From positions 1-32,607 of the forward strand of contig JACKFC010000043.1 in the NCBI GenBank assembly GCA_020632665.1: 32,607 nucleotides of DNA. Direction: 5' to 3'. This stretch comes from Deltaproteobacteria bacterium (GTDB taxonomy: Bacteria > Myxococcota_A > UBA9042). Positions 9,201 to 16,389 of the stretch are shown one piece after another. The translations under genes and the position numbers were made by a program. The notes under the pieces were generated by a model. That model had not been told where the DNA came from and did not search any database. It worked only from the letters and a program-made list of their open reading frames with translations. How positions within the stretch are numbered: position 1 is the stretch's first letter; the number at the start of each line of letters is the position of its first letter.

Positions 9201-12200
9201 CGGCGGCGAGGCGCTTCTCGGCAGCCTCACGCGCCTTGGCCGCCTCTTTGACCTCCTGCCGCGCCGCGGCGACGCGACGCTCGGCGTCGGCCACCGCGCT
9301 GCGCTCGCGCTCGGACGAAGACTTGCCGGCGGTGCGCGACGCCTTGCGCAGCGACGCCAACTCGGCCTCACGCTCGGCCAGGCTGCGGGCCAGCTCGGCC
9401 GCACGCTGCTCGCTCTGCCGCGCTGCCTCGGCGTGCTTGGCGGCCTCGGCCCGCGCTCCGGCGAGGTCGTGCTGGCTGCGTTCGAGATCGCCACGCAACG
9501 AGCCCAACGACTTCTCCAGCCGGCTCCGCTCGGCAGCCGCGCGCTCGGCCTCTTCGCCCCGACCAGCGGCCAACGCCTTGCGCTCGGCCTCGCGGGCCGC
9601 CGCGAGCTGCGCCGCGACTTCCTTCTCGCGCGCGGTGAGCTGATCGCGCAGCCCCTCGAGCTCCTTCTCGCGCTCCTGCAGCAAGCCGCGAACCTGGGTG
9701 GTACGCTTCTCGGCAGCCTCGGCGCGCTCACGCTCGGCAGCCTCGCGCCGCTGCGATGCGGCGAGCGCCTTCTCCTTCGCCGCCGTCTCGGCCTGCGCGG
9801 CGCGCAGCGCGTCGCGGCTCTGCTCCAGCGCCCGACCGGCGTCGCGCTCCAGCGTGCGCAGGCGGGCGTCGCGCTCGGCGAGCTGCTTGTCCATCCGCGC
9901 CTTGATCTCGTCGACGCGGCGCTGCGCGTCGGCCATCTTCGCGCGGGCCTTGTCGCCAGCGGCGCCCTTCTTCGCCAACGCGGCCAAGGCGGCGCTGCGC
10001 TTCTCCAGCTCGCGGCGCAGCTCGGCGGCCTCCTTCTCGGCGGCGGCGCGGGCGGCGGCGTTGCGCGAGGCCTCCTGCTGCGCAGACTTCACCGCGGCGT
10101 CCTGCTCGGCGACCCGGCGGGTCAAGCTGGCGCGCTCGGCGGCGAGGCGCCGCTGCTCGGCGGCAGCGGCTGCGGCTTCCTTCTTCCGACCCGATTCGCG
10201 GGCGGCTTTCTCGCGCTCGGCGGCGCGACGCGACTCGGCGTCGAGCACGGCCTCACGCCGGGCGAGCTCCTCGCGAACCCGACGCAGCTCGGTCTCGCGC
10301 TGCTCGAGGAGCGCGGCCACGCGGCTGGCGCGGTCGTTGGCGGCGGCTGCGTCCTGCTTGAGCTGCTCCACCTCGGTGGCGCGCGCCGCAGCCTCCTGCT
10401 CCTTGTCGCGCGCTGCCCTCTCTGCGGCGGCAAGGGCCTCGGCGCGGGCACGTGCTTCTCGCCGGGCGGCCTCGAGTTCGGCGCTGCTGCGGGCGGAGCG
10501 CTCCCGCTCTTTCGCCAACTCGGCGGCGCGACGGGCGGCGTTCTCGCGCTCTTTCGCGAGCTCCGCCTCGCGGCGGGCGGCGACAGCGCGCTCCTTGGCC
10601 AACTCGGCCCCGCGGGCCTGGGCGGCAGCGCGCTCTTTCGCCAGCTCGGCTTCGCGGGCCTGGGCGACAGCACGCTCCTTGGCCAACTCAGCCTCGCGGC
10701 TTGCGGCGAGTTCACGGGCGGCGCCGAGCTGCTGCTCGAGCCCCTCGTTGACCTTCTTCGCCGCGGCGAGCTCGGCCTGCACCGCGGCGACGCGGCGACC
10801 GAGCTGGGCCTCGATCGCGTCGAGCTCCTTCTCACGCGCGACGGCGCGCTGCGAGAGCTCGGCGCGGAGCTTGGCGGCCTCGACCTGCAGCGCAGCGGCG
10901 CGCTTCTCGGCGGCCTTGGCGGCCTTCTGGTCGCGGGCGTCGCCGTCGGCGGCGCGGGCCTGCAACGCGGCGAGCTGCTTCTCACGCTCGGCGAGCGAGG
11001 TCCGCAGCAGCTCGGCCTCCTTCTCGGCGCGGGCGCGGGCGTCGGCGTTCTGCGTCGCTTCGTTGCGCATCGCCTCGAGGGTCTTGGCCTGCTCGTCGAG
11101 GCGGTTCTGCAGCGCCCCGCGGGCCTGCTCGAGGCGGGCGCGCTCGGCGGCGGCGGCCTGTGCCTCACGCTTGCGACCGGCCTTCTCGGCCTCGGCCTGG
11201 CGGGCCTTGGCCTGCTCGAGCGCGGCGCTGAGCTTCGACTCCCGCTTGGCGAGGGCGTCGCGGGTGGCGGCGAGCTCGGCCTCTCGGCGCTGCAGCAGCG
11301 CTGCGACCTGCTCGGCGCGCTTGCGCGCGGCGGCTTCCTGCTCGGCGATGCCGGCCATCTGCTGCTTCGCGGCGGCGAGCTGACGGTCGCGCTCGGCGAG
11401 GGCCTGCAGTGCCTGCTCGGCGCGCTGCTCGGCGGCCTGCCACTTCTTCTCGGCGGCGGCGCGCTCGTCGTCCAGGCGCTGCGCGGCGGCGAGCGTGCCC
11501 TGCGCGGCGGCGAGCTCCTTGCGGGTCCGCTCGAGCTCCTTGCTGGCGCGGGCGGCCTCGGCGCGGGCGGCGGCGCTCTTGTTGCCTGCCTCTTTCAGCT
11601 TGCGCTCGAGGGCCTCGTCGCGGCGGGCCATCTCGGCCTTGAGGCGGGCGACTTCTTCGGCCTGCGCGGTGCGGCGGGCTTCGCGGGCGGCCTTGACCTC
11701 GTCGCGCAGCGCGGCGGCGGTCTGCTGCGCCTTCTGCAGCTTGCCTTCCATCTCGGCGATGCGCTGCTCGTCGCGCTGCACGGTCTCGGTGCGGGCCTTC
11801 TCGATCTGCTCGCGGAGCAGCGCGATCCGGGCCTCCTCGGCGCGACGCTGGGCGACCGCGGCGGCGAGGCTGGCGCGCTCCTTCTCCAGGTCCTGCCGCA
11901 GGGCGGCGCGCTGCTTCTGGATGCCGTCGAGGGCGCCTTCGCTGGCCTGCAGGCGGGCGGCGGCGGCTGCGGCGGCCTTCTCCAGCTCGGCGACGCTCTG
12001 CGCCTTGCTCTTGCCGTCGCGCACGGCCTGCAGCTCTTTCGCCAGGCGGTCGCGCTCGGCTTCGGCGCGGGCGCGCTCGGTCTCGGCGGCCTGCTCACGG
12101 GCGCGGATGGCGCGCATATTCTCGAGCAGTTCACGCTCGCGCGCGGCGGCGGTGCGGGCGGCCTCGGAGTTCTCGGCGATGGTGCGGGACTGCTCGGCCG

Positions 12201-12648
12201 AGAGGCGGCGGTCGGTGCCGTCGACGACGATGACCACGGCGTTGCCGTCGGCACGGACGTGGTACAGGGCCTCGCGGTCGAAGGTGACGACGACGCGGGC
12301 GAAGGTGGCGTTGCGCTGGCGGAAGGGCACGACCTCGACCGAGCGGACGACGCCGTTCTGGACCAGGACCGGGCGCTCGATGGCGGACGGATCTCCGCCG
12401 GCGATGTCGACGAAGAGCCGCGCCGGCGTGTCGAGGCGGAAGGTGGTGAAGGTCGGCGCCGCGGCACCGCGGACGGTGATGACGGTGGTGTCGGTGGCCT
12501 CGGCGACGTCGAGGACGGCGATCGCGTTGACCGCGGTCGTCTCGGCCTTGGGGCGCTGTGGCGTCGCGATCGCGACGGGTCCTGGCGCCATCAAAGTGGC
12601 GGCCAGGGTCGCTGCGACGAGGCGGCTGCTCGTCCCGGATCGGTTCAC
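6217..12648 (-). CDS. pilQ: Giant type IV pilus secretin PilQ with long coiled-coil insertion
   Basis: A 2143-residue outer-membrane secretin, against roughly 700-900 residues for usual PilQ. Order: signal sequence (1-30); AMIN-like domain, the peptidoglycan-binding type (about 45-145); Ala/Glu/Arg/Lys-rich coiled coil (about 150-1530) in which I see no proline or cysteine and a single tryptophan; second AMIN-like domain (about 1540-1645); Gly-rich linker (around 1687); STN/N0 domain (about 1712-1790); N1 domain (about 1800-1865); secretin barrel (about 1870-2140). The barrel ends with the family-typical TELLIFITPRIV. The frame is unbroken, so this is not a misassembled pair of genes. Translation starts at GTG (12646-12648), preceded by GGGAGG, 24 bp after pilP. 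In the pilus machine the secretin forms the outer-membrane pore. The coiled coil must be periplasmic; its role is unknown. Confidence 0.93.
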   Translation of the reverse strand: MNRSGTSSRLVAATLAATLMAPGPVAIATPQRPKAETTAVNAIAVLDVAEATDTTVITVRGAAAPTFTTFRLDTPARLFVDIAGGDPSAIERPVLVQNGVVRSVEVVPFRQRNATFARVVVTFDREALYHVRADGNAVVIVVDGTDRRLSAEQSRTIAENSEAARTAAARERELLENMRAIRAREQAAETERARAEAERDRLAKELQAVRDGKSKAQSVAELEKAAAAAAARLQASEGALDGIQKQRAALRQDLEKERASLAAAVAQRRAEEARIALLREQIEKARTETVQRDEQRIAEMEGKLQKAQQTAAALRDEVKAAREARRTAQAEEVARLKAEMARRDEALERKLKEAGNKSAAARAEAARASKELERTRKELAAAQGTLAAAQRLDDERAAAEKKWQAAEQRAEQALQALAERDRQLAAAKQQMAGIAEQEAAARKRAEQVAALLQRREAELAATRDALAKRESKLSAALEQAKARQAEAEKAGRKREAQAAAAERARLEQARGALQNRLDEQAKTLEAMRNEATQNADARARAEKEAELLRTSLAEREKQLAALQARAADGDARDQKAAKAAEKRAAALQVEAAKLRAELSQRAVAREKELDAIEAQLGRRVAAVQAELAAAKKVNEGLEQQLGAARELAASREAELAKERAVAQAREAELAKERAAAQARGAELAKERAVAARREAELAKERENAARRAAELAKERERSARSSAELEAARREARARAEALAAAERAARDKEQEAAARATEVEQLKQDAAAANDRASRVAALLEQRETELRRVREELARREAVLDAESRRAAEREKAARESGRKKEAAAAAAEQRRLAAERASLTRRVAEQDAAVKSAQQEASRNAAARAAAEKEAAELRRELEKRSAALAALAKKGAAGDKARAKMADAQRRVDEIKARMDKQLAERDARLRTLERDAGRALEQSRDALRAAQAETAAKEKALAASQRREAAERERAEAAEKRTTQVRGLLQEREKELEGLRDQLTAREKEVAAQLAAAREAERKALAAGRGEEAERAAAERSRLEKSLGSLRGDLERSQHDLAGARAEAAKHAEAARQSEQRAAELARSLAEREAELASLRKASRTAGKSSSERERSAVADAERRVAAARQEVKEAAKAREAAEKRLAAELAERTAAVRAEVEAAAKQREAALRANYEKEIRATERRAASAAQASEARAAKVTALLDERSEQLEALKAETAARVAALEKQLAETRNRANVAKTSGRRAEAKAMNRELATIRQGLAGARRELTRRDTEIAKAQREAQAEAKRREQAERRSAELRDSLASRAKELSRLRADRQADVARVAEAERALEQTRRRLESENAKLDSEVRATRQRLEARIAETREELEKEYAAREEALKEAHETREASLREALVAEQQRRKAAEARGTAKADGGASLEGFARRQQTRIAILEARADRERQARERERAEAASERERAARLEAELVATRKKATGDDEVRRRAEALAAQMIEKRRKEEEAAEQARIAEAERQRIRQQAALERMRARGTGAGADTADAERARILDVKITSEGRSRGQVMLPIDGKPSYEVLSRTQHRVVLRIADAVLPEHLQRTYDTRNLKGPIERVTAFSPTNARGEARVVVDLIGQTSSAVSLRDGHLVWDFVRTDAGAQNSADARVQRPVWVGGDVRARAPQPVMAPEDAGGGGGGGSAASAEGAGVNSNPIKTPWRKTRRYTGKRINLTIKDADIQHVLTFLAKEGNVNIIAGPEVQGTVTFHLENLPWDLALDVILRARGLDYVRQSGVIRVSTVEKLKKEFDLELERRQKLEDVKQLVVRIIPVNYGNSGQLMRQAQDLLSKKGKVSVDQRTNALVVTDTEEHVAAVEEMIRKLDAQTPQVLVEARIVEASSNFTKDVGIQWGGNMAAASVYGNETGLAFPSVVGVAGGADGGQANADGVAISTPNYAVNLPAAAGQGAGGAIGLTLGSLGGAANLNLRLSAAETEGSVKIVSSPKVMTLDNKTAQIRQGISIPISVVSAQGVQTRFFNADLRLQATPHITQDGNIMMQINLTKNEPDFSNRAADGNPTITQREAQTELLLGDGETTVIGGIYTRSTSESIKKVPFFGDLPLIGALFRSRSEEDKRTELLIFITPRIVNRAQSMTVGK
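8570..11330 (-). repeat. Four degenerate ~210-residue super-repeats in the PilQ coiled coil (approximate limits)
   Basis: A block begins with a V-x-x-LL-x-x-R-x-x-x-L motif, then a basic GR(K/R)xEA segment, an alanine/arginine stretch and a leucine-arginine helix (LAERE-type). It recurs with its leading Val at about residues 448, 777, 986 and 1202 of PilQ (bases 11307, 10320, 9693 and 9045). The spacings are 329, 209 and 216 residues. The longer first interval is explained in part by the 14-residue tandem array between copies one and two. Copies are diverged at DNA level, so the duplications are old. Confidence 0.7.
10506..10715 (-). repeat. 42-bp tandem repeat array in pilQ (14 residues, five units)
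   Basis: The anchor GCTC(T/C)TT recurs at 10506, 10548, 10590, 10632 and 10674, exactly 42 bp each time. On the minus strand each unit encodes a 14-residue variant of REAELAKERAVAQA, i.e. two heptads. The units are more alike at DNA level than the rest of the coiled coil, so this is the youngest expansion in the gene. Confidence 0.9.
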
Positions 12649-12672
12649 GGGGTCCTCCCTCTTCCTACGCGC

Positions 12673-13332
12673 TCAGAACTCTTGCTTCGTCTCACCGCTC
12701 TCCGCTTCGAATTCGGAGAGCGGCGGCTCCAGGCTGAAGACGTAGGGGTCGGCCCGACCGGGCACGCCCACCAACATCTTGTGCTGGAGAATCGCTTTGA
12801 CGCGACCACCTTCGATCCCGATCGGGTCGCCCCGCTCGAGCGTGAAGCGTCCACCGACGGTGTCGGTGACGACCGCCTTGGGGCGGCTGGTGCCGGTCAT
12901 CAACACGATGACCGAATAGTCGGCGAGCGGGCGCTTGGCCCGCGGATCGGTGGGGCGCTCGACGACGTCGTCCTCGATCTTCTCACAGGCCGGCCGACCG
13001 GGCACGCCGCAGCCCTTGCGCTCTTCGTCGTCGCCCGATTTGTCGATGATCGGGCGCGGCGTGAAGAGCACCAGGTTGGGCAGCATCGGGTTGGCGAGGT
13101 CGTCGATCTTGGCCACGGCGTAGCGCTCGTAGAGCCCACGGATCGGCGCGAAACGCGGGTTCTCGCCGAGTACGTCCCACTTCTCGAGCACCGGATCGGG
13201 GCCAGCGGCCTCTTCGACCGGCGCGTCGGCAGGGCGGCGCTTGGGACGATCTTCCTCGCAGCCGGCGAACAGCAGCAGCAGCGCCGACGCGAGCGCGCAC
13301 ATCACCAAGCCATGGGTGCCCATCTGCCGCAT
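12673..13332 (-). CDS. pilP: Type IV pilus lipoprotein PilP
   Basis: A 219-residue inner-membrane lipoprotein that links the PilN/PilO complex to the PilQ secretin. The signal peptide ends in the lipobox LFAGC (Cys25). A disordered acidic/proline stretch (about 26-50) leads to the C-terminal beta-domain, with the family-typical VGGRFTLERGDPIG segment near residues 160-173. The ATG (13330-13332) overlaps the pilO stop codon as ATGA and has GAGG 5 nt upstream. An internal ATG three codons later is possible. A roughly 40-residue charged insertion containing two cysteines (around residues 100-120) is longer than I would expect for this family. Its place between pilO and pilQ confirms the assignment. 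Confidence 0.9.
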   Translation of the reverse strand: MRQMGTHGLVMCALASALLLLFAGCEEDRPKRRPADAPVEEAAGPDPVLEKWDVLGENPRFAPIRGLYERYAVAKIDDLANPMLPNLVLFTPRPIIDKSGDDEERKGCGVPGRPACEKIEDDVVERPTDPRAKRPLADYSVIVLMTGTSRPKAVVTDTVGGRFTLERGDPIGIEGGRVKAILQHKMLVGVPGRADPYVFSLEPPLSEFEAESGETKQEF

Positions 13333-14072
13333 CAGGTCCTCTTCCGCTTGCCTTCGTTGGGCGTCTCGGAGCCCTCGGGAGGCGGCTGGCCGGTCCAGGT
13401 ATAGGCGTAGGCGGTGAAGGTCGCGCGCACGACCGACTTCTTCCGGCCGAGCGCGAGGATCTCGATCGTCTGCAGCTTCTTCTCGGCGTCAGAGAGGCCG
13501 CTGCTCGTCTTCTTCTGCTGCTCGGGCGGCAGCGAGGCGCGGTACTCGATCTCGAGCCCGCCGAAGTCCGGCGGCACCGTCTCGATGCTCAGCTTGCGCA
13601 GGTGGATGACGCGACGGGTCGGCCCCGCGTAGGTGCGCAAGAAGGTGACCAAATCGAGCAGCGAGCCGGTCACGGTCATCCGCACCGGGACGGCGTCGAC
13701 CAGCTCTTGGTGGGCCGTCTCGAGGCGATCGAAGCGGCTGACCTTGAGGTTGTTGGCGAGCGCGTCCTTCTGGATCGTCTCGATCAGGTCCGGCACCTCG
13801 GCAGCCGAGGGGAGCATCTTGCGATTCTCCTTGTCGGCCTCGACCATCTCGTCCTTGCGCTTGCGCAGCCGGGCGAGCTCGTCCGCCTTGGCGACCTGCT
13901 GCAGGCCGGAGAGCTCGGACTGCGCGGTCTGTAGGTCGCGCTCGCTCTGGTTGCCGCGGGTTGTCTCGGGGTCGATCAGCAGGAAGTACGCGCCCGCACC
14001 GACGACGGCGAGGATCGCGGCGAGCACGCCGGCCTTCTGCGCCGGCGGCAGCTTGAGGAATTGCTCCATCAT
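13332..14072 (-). CDS. pilO: Type IV pilus inner-membrane protein PilO
   Basis: A 246-residue bitopic protein that pairs with PilN in the periplasmic alignment complex. A short cytoplasmic tail (MMEQFLKLPPAQK) precedes one membrane helix (about 14-33), then a coiled coil (about 40-95) and a ferredoxin-like periplasmic domain containing VTGSLLDLVTFLRTY. The last 25 residues are basic and proline-rich, probably disordered. The start uses tandem ATGs with GGAGG 7 nt upstream and overlaps the pilN stop codon, so it is translationally coupled. Confidence 0.93.
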   Translation of the reverse strand: MMEQFLKLPPAQKAGVLAAILAVVGAGAYFLLIDPETTRGNQSERDLQTAQSELSGLQQVAKADELARLRKRKDEMVEADKENRKMLPSAAEVPDLIETIQKDALANNLKVSRFDRLETAHQELVDAVPVRMTVTGSLLDLVTFLRTYAGPTRRVIHLRKLSIETVPPDFGGLEIEYRASLPPEQQKKTSSGLSDAEKKLQTIEILALGRKKSVVRATFTAYAYTWTGQPPPEGSETPNEGKRKRT

Positions 14073-15052
14073 GGCTGCACCTCCGCGGCCGGGGCTGGCG
14101 TGGGGACGATCGGCGCGTCCGCAGCGGTCGGATCGACGGGCGCGGCGGCCGGCGTCGGCGCGGCCGGCACCTCGAGCGGCACCTCGCGGGCGTCGCGGCC
14201 CGAGGGCGGCGCCCGCTCCGAAGGCAACCGGCCGATGCCGGCGGCGGTCGGATCGGCCGCATCTTCGCCCTCGTGGCCAGCCTCGCCCGCGGCGCCGGCT
14301 TCGCCCGCAGCCTCGGCGGCGGCGGCCTCGGCAGCGGCGGCGGCTTCGGCCTTCTGCGCCTCGGTCAGATACGGCTCGATCAGGTAGATCAGCGTCGCTT
14401 TGATCGTGAACGAGACGTGCTCGATGTCGAGCGCGGCGTCCTTGCGTCGCTCCTGGAAGACGAGCTGTGCGTCGCGGAAATGCGCGGCCGACTCGAGCCG
14501 GCGCAGCACTTCGGCGACGTCCTCGTGGTCCATCGCCTCGCCCTGCAGGGTGACCTCGCCGTCGGCCTCGCGCATCGCCGTGAACCAGGCGCGGTTGGCG
14601 TCCCAGGTGGTGCGCCAGCCGGCCGCCTCGAGTTGCTTGAGCTCCTCGGTCGGGGTCTCGGCTTCGTCACGCGCCTTGAGCATGAACGAGAGGTAGGAGA
14701 GCGCGCCGACCGGGCCCTTCTTCTCGCCGTCGAGTTCGTCGAAGAGCAGCGCGGTCTTGCGCAGCTCGCCGATCTCTTTCTTCACCGCGGACATCTCGGC
14801 GTGGAGCTTCTTCGCCTCTTCGAGCTCCATCTTCGCCTTGCGCAGCCGGCGCGAGAGCGACTCGGCCCGCTCCGAGGCCGACGCGTGCATCGAGTAGAGG
14901 ACGGCGGCTTCGATCACCAGCAACAACACGAAGAGCAGCACGCCGACGTTGGGGATATCGGGCATCCCGCGGCCGGCGCGGCGACGCTTGCCCCCCTTGC
15001 CGGTGGCGCCGCCGGCGAGGTTGATGCGGATCATGGCGAGGAACCCGACCAC
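14069..15052 (-). CDS. pilN: Type IV pilus inner-membrane protein PilN with disordered C-terminal tail
   Basis: A 327-residue protein. The conserved cytoplasmic MIRINL motif, which binds PilM, lies at residues 7-12. One membrane helix (about 36-55) follows, then a coiled coil (about 57-105) and a ferredoxin-like domain to about residue 230. A further ~95 residues are Ala/Glu-rich and then Ala/Pro-rich, with no resemblance to the usual PilN end. I chose the GTG at 15050-15052 because it overlaps the pilM stop as TAGTG and has AGGAG about 8 nt upstream. The ATG at 15032-15034 would begin directly at MIRINL and is the alternative; it has no ribosome binding site of its own. Confidence 0.9.
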   Translation of the reverse strand: MVGFLAMIRINLAGGATGKGGKRRRAGRGMPDIPNVGVLLFVLLLVIEAAVLYSMHASASERAESLSRRLRKAKMELEEAKKLHAEMSAVKKEIGELRKTALLFDELDGEKKGPVGALSYLSFMLKARDEAETPTEELKQLEAAGWRTTWDANRAWFTAMREADGEVTLQGEAMDHEDVAEVLRRLESAAHFRDAQLVFQERRKDAALDIEHVSFTIKATLIYLIEPYLTEAQKAEAAAAAEAAAAEAAGEAGAAGEAGHEGEDAADPTAAGIGRLPSERAPPSGRDAREVPLEVPAAPTPAAAPVDPTAADAPIVPTPAPAAEVQP

Positions 15053-16107
15053 TAGCGATCTCCTCGGGCGCGACAACCCAAGCCGACCGCGACGGCGGCG
15101 ATCGGCGCCATGCGCTGCAGGCTCGCCAGGTCGAACTTCTTCGGGTCGACGAAGACGTTCTGGAACGGGTTGATGGCGCGGACCTCGGCGCCGAGGCGAC
15201 GCTCGAGGCCTTCGATCAGGCCGGTCTGCAACGCCGCCCCGCCGGAGAGGTAGATCGTCGAGATCTCCGCGTTCATCGAGGTCGCGGCGAAGAAGTCGAG
15301 CGAGCGCTGGATCTCGCTGACCATCTGCTCGCTGACCCGCTCACTGATGCGCTGGACCTCACGCAGCACGCCCGACATCGAGAGCGTCGTCTCGGACGAG
15401 GTCTTCATGTGCTCGGCCTCTTCCCACGGCACCGCGAACTGCTTGGAGATCTCCTCGGTCAGTAGGTTGCCGCCGGTGGTGATGTCGCGGGTGAAGGCGC
15501 TCATCCCGCCGGCGACGATGTGGATGTTGATCGTCGAGGCGCCGATGTTCACCAACGCCACGGTCTCGTCGCGCGGGACCTCGTGGTTGAGCTCGAAGCA
15601 GTTGTAGAGGGCGAAGGCGTCGACATCGACCACCGCCGGATCGATCCGCGCGTCGCGCACGACCTCGGCAAATTCGTCGATGATGGCGCGCTTGGCGGCG
15701 ACCAGGAGCACGTCCATCTGCCCCTGCCCGGCGCTGGGGTTGATGATCTGCGCGTCGACGTTGACGTCCTTGATATCGAACGGGATGTACTGCTCGGCTT
15801 CCCACTGGATCGAGTCCTCGAGCTCCTCGACCGTCATCTCGGGAAGCGAGATCTTCTTGATGATGACCGAATTGCCCGAGAGCGAGATCGCGACGCGGCG
15901 GTTGCGGATCTTGTTGAGGCCGAAGACCTCCTGGATCCGCTCCGAGAGCTGCGGCGCGTGCATCACCTGGCCGTCGCGGATCGTGTCCGGTGGCAGCATG
16001 ATCGAGTCGAAGGCCACGAGTTGGGTACCCTTCTTCGTCGCCTTGAGCTGGCAGACCTTGATCGACGAGGTGCCGATGTCGAGGCCCACAACGTGCTGCG
16101 CCGCCAT
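15052..16107 (-). CDS. pilM: Type IV pilus actin-like ATPase PilM
   Basis: A 351-residue cytoplasmic protein of the FtsA/PilM actin fold that docks on the PilN N-terminus. The phosphate-1 motif GLDIGTSSIKV is at residues 8-18. The family-typical WEAEQYIPFDI follows near residue 104, then VNIGAS (phosphate 2) near 187 and the adenosine motif LSGGAAL near 291. The ATG is preceded by AGGAG 9 nt upstream. It is the first gene of a six-gene unit, pilM-N-O-P-Q-lipoprotein, with overlapping or very short junctions throughout. Confidence 0.96.
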   Translation of the reverse strand: MAAQHVVGLDIGTSSIKVCQLKATKKGTQLVAFDSIMLPPDTIRDGQVMHAPQLSERIQEVFGLNKIRNRRVAISLSGNSVIIKKISLPEMTVEELEDSIQWEAEQYIPFDIKDVNVDAQIINPSAGQGQMDVLLVAAKRAIIDEFAEVVRDARIDPAVVDVDAFALYNCFELNHEVPRDETVALVNIGASTINIHIVAGGMSAFTRDITTGGNLLTEEISKQFAVPWEEAEHMKTSSETTLSMSGVLREVQRISERVSEQMVSEIQRSLDFFAATSMNAEISTIYLSGGAALQTGLIEGLERRLGAEVRAINPFQNVFVDPKKFDLASLQRMAPIAAVAVGLGCRARGDR

Positions 16108-16149
16108 GCGTTCGCGCTCCTGCCCACCAGATACAGTGGGTCAGGGAGG

Positions 16150-16178
16150 AGCGTAGGTCCCGGGCATGCGGGCGTCAA
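16150..16178 (-). promoter_or_regulatory. Candidate sigma70-type promoter of the pilMNOPQ operon
   Basis: On the minus strand TTGACG (16173-16178) and TACGCT (16150-16155) are separated by 17 bp. A start near 16143 would give a leader of about 35 nt before the pilM ATG. No sigma54 element (GG-N10-GC type) was found here, although pilin genes are often sigma54-dependent. Confidence 0.5.
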
Positions 16179-16239
16179 GAAATCCGAGCCCCCGTTCAAA
16201 CAGGCGTTTCAGGATTGATTCTCGTGCATTATGGCCAAC

Positions 16240-16256
16240 TGTCCGATGCTCGGACA
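16240..16256. promoter_or_regulatory. Inverted repeat TGTCCGA-TGC-TCGGACA, possible operator
   Basis: A perfect 7-bp inverted repeat with a 3-bp centre lies about 60 bp upstream of the pilM -35 element and more than 100 bp upstream of the opposite promoter. Size and symmetry suit a dimeric regulator, but the short loop also allows an RNA or cruciform hairpin. Half-sites GTCCGA/TCGGAC recur in the inverted repeat at 28915-28936. Confidence 0.4.
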
Positions 16257-16271
16257 CTCGTTGGAGACGAT

Positions 16272-16330
16272 GGATCGCGGCGGATCCCGGCGGATCGCGG
16301 CGATCGCGGCGATTGCGCGGCGATCGCGCA
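16272..16330. repeat. GATCGCGGC microrepeat, about six imperfect units
   Basis: Consecutive units of 9-11 bp (GGATCGCGGC, GGATCCCGGC, GGATCGCGGC, GATCGCGGC, GATTGCGCGGC, GATCGCGCA) lie in the intergenic region between the two divergent promoters. The array resembles short helically phased binding sites, but slippage in GC-rich DNA explains it equally well. Confidence 0.65.
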
Positions 16331-16359
16331 GGGTCCACGGGCGTGCAACGCAGTGCTGG

Positions 16360-16389
16360 TTGACGCCCCCCGCGAGCAGAACCTACCCT
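16360..16389 (+). promoter_or_regulatory. Candidate sigma70-type promoter of the OB-fold lipoprotein gene
   Basis: TTGACG (16360-16365) and TACCCT (16384-16389) are separated by 18 bp. A start near 16396 leaves a leader of about 37 nt, which carries GGAG 9 nt before the ATG at 16433. Confidence 0.45.

Noticed and set aside
10506..10715. Regular repeats as a possible CRISPR array
   Set aside because: The units are contiguous 42-bp repeats without spacers and keep the pilQ reading frame.
7075..13404. A 2109-codon open frame on the plus strand, antisense to pilQ
   Set aside because: It mirrors the GCG/GAG/CGC codon use of the coiled coil. The translation is Gly/Leu/Arg-rich without domains, and pilQ/pilP on the other strand have clear family motifs.
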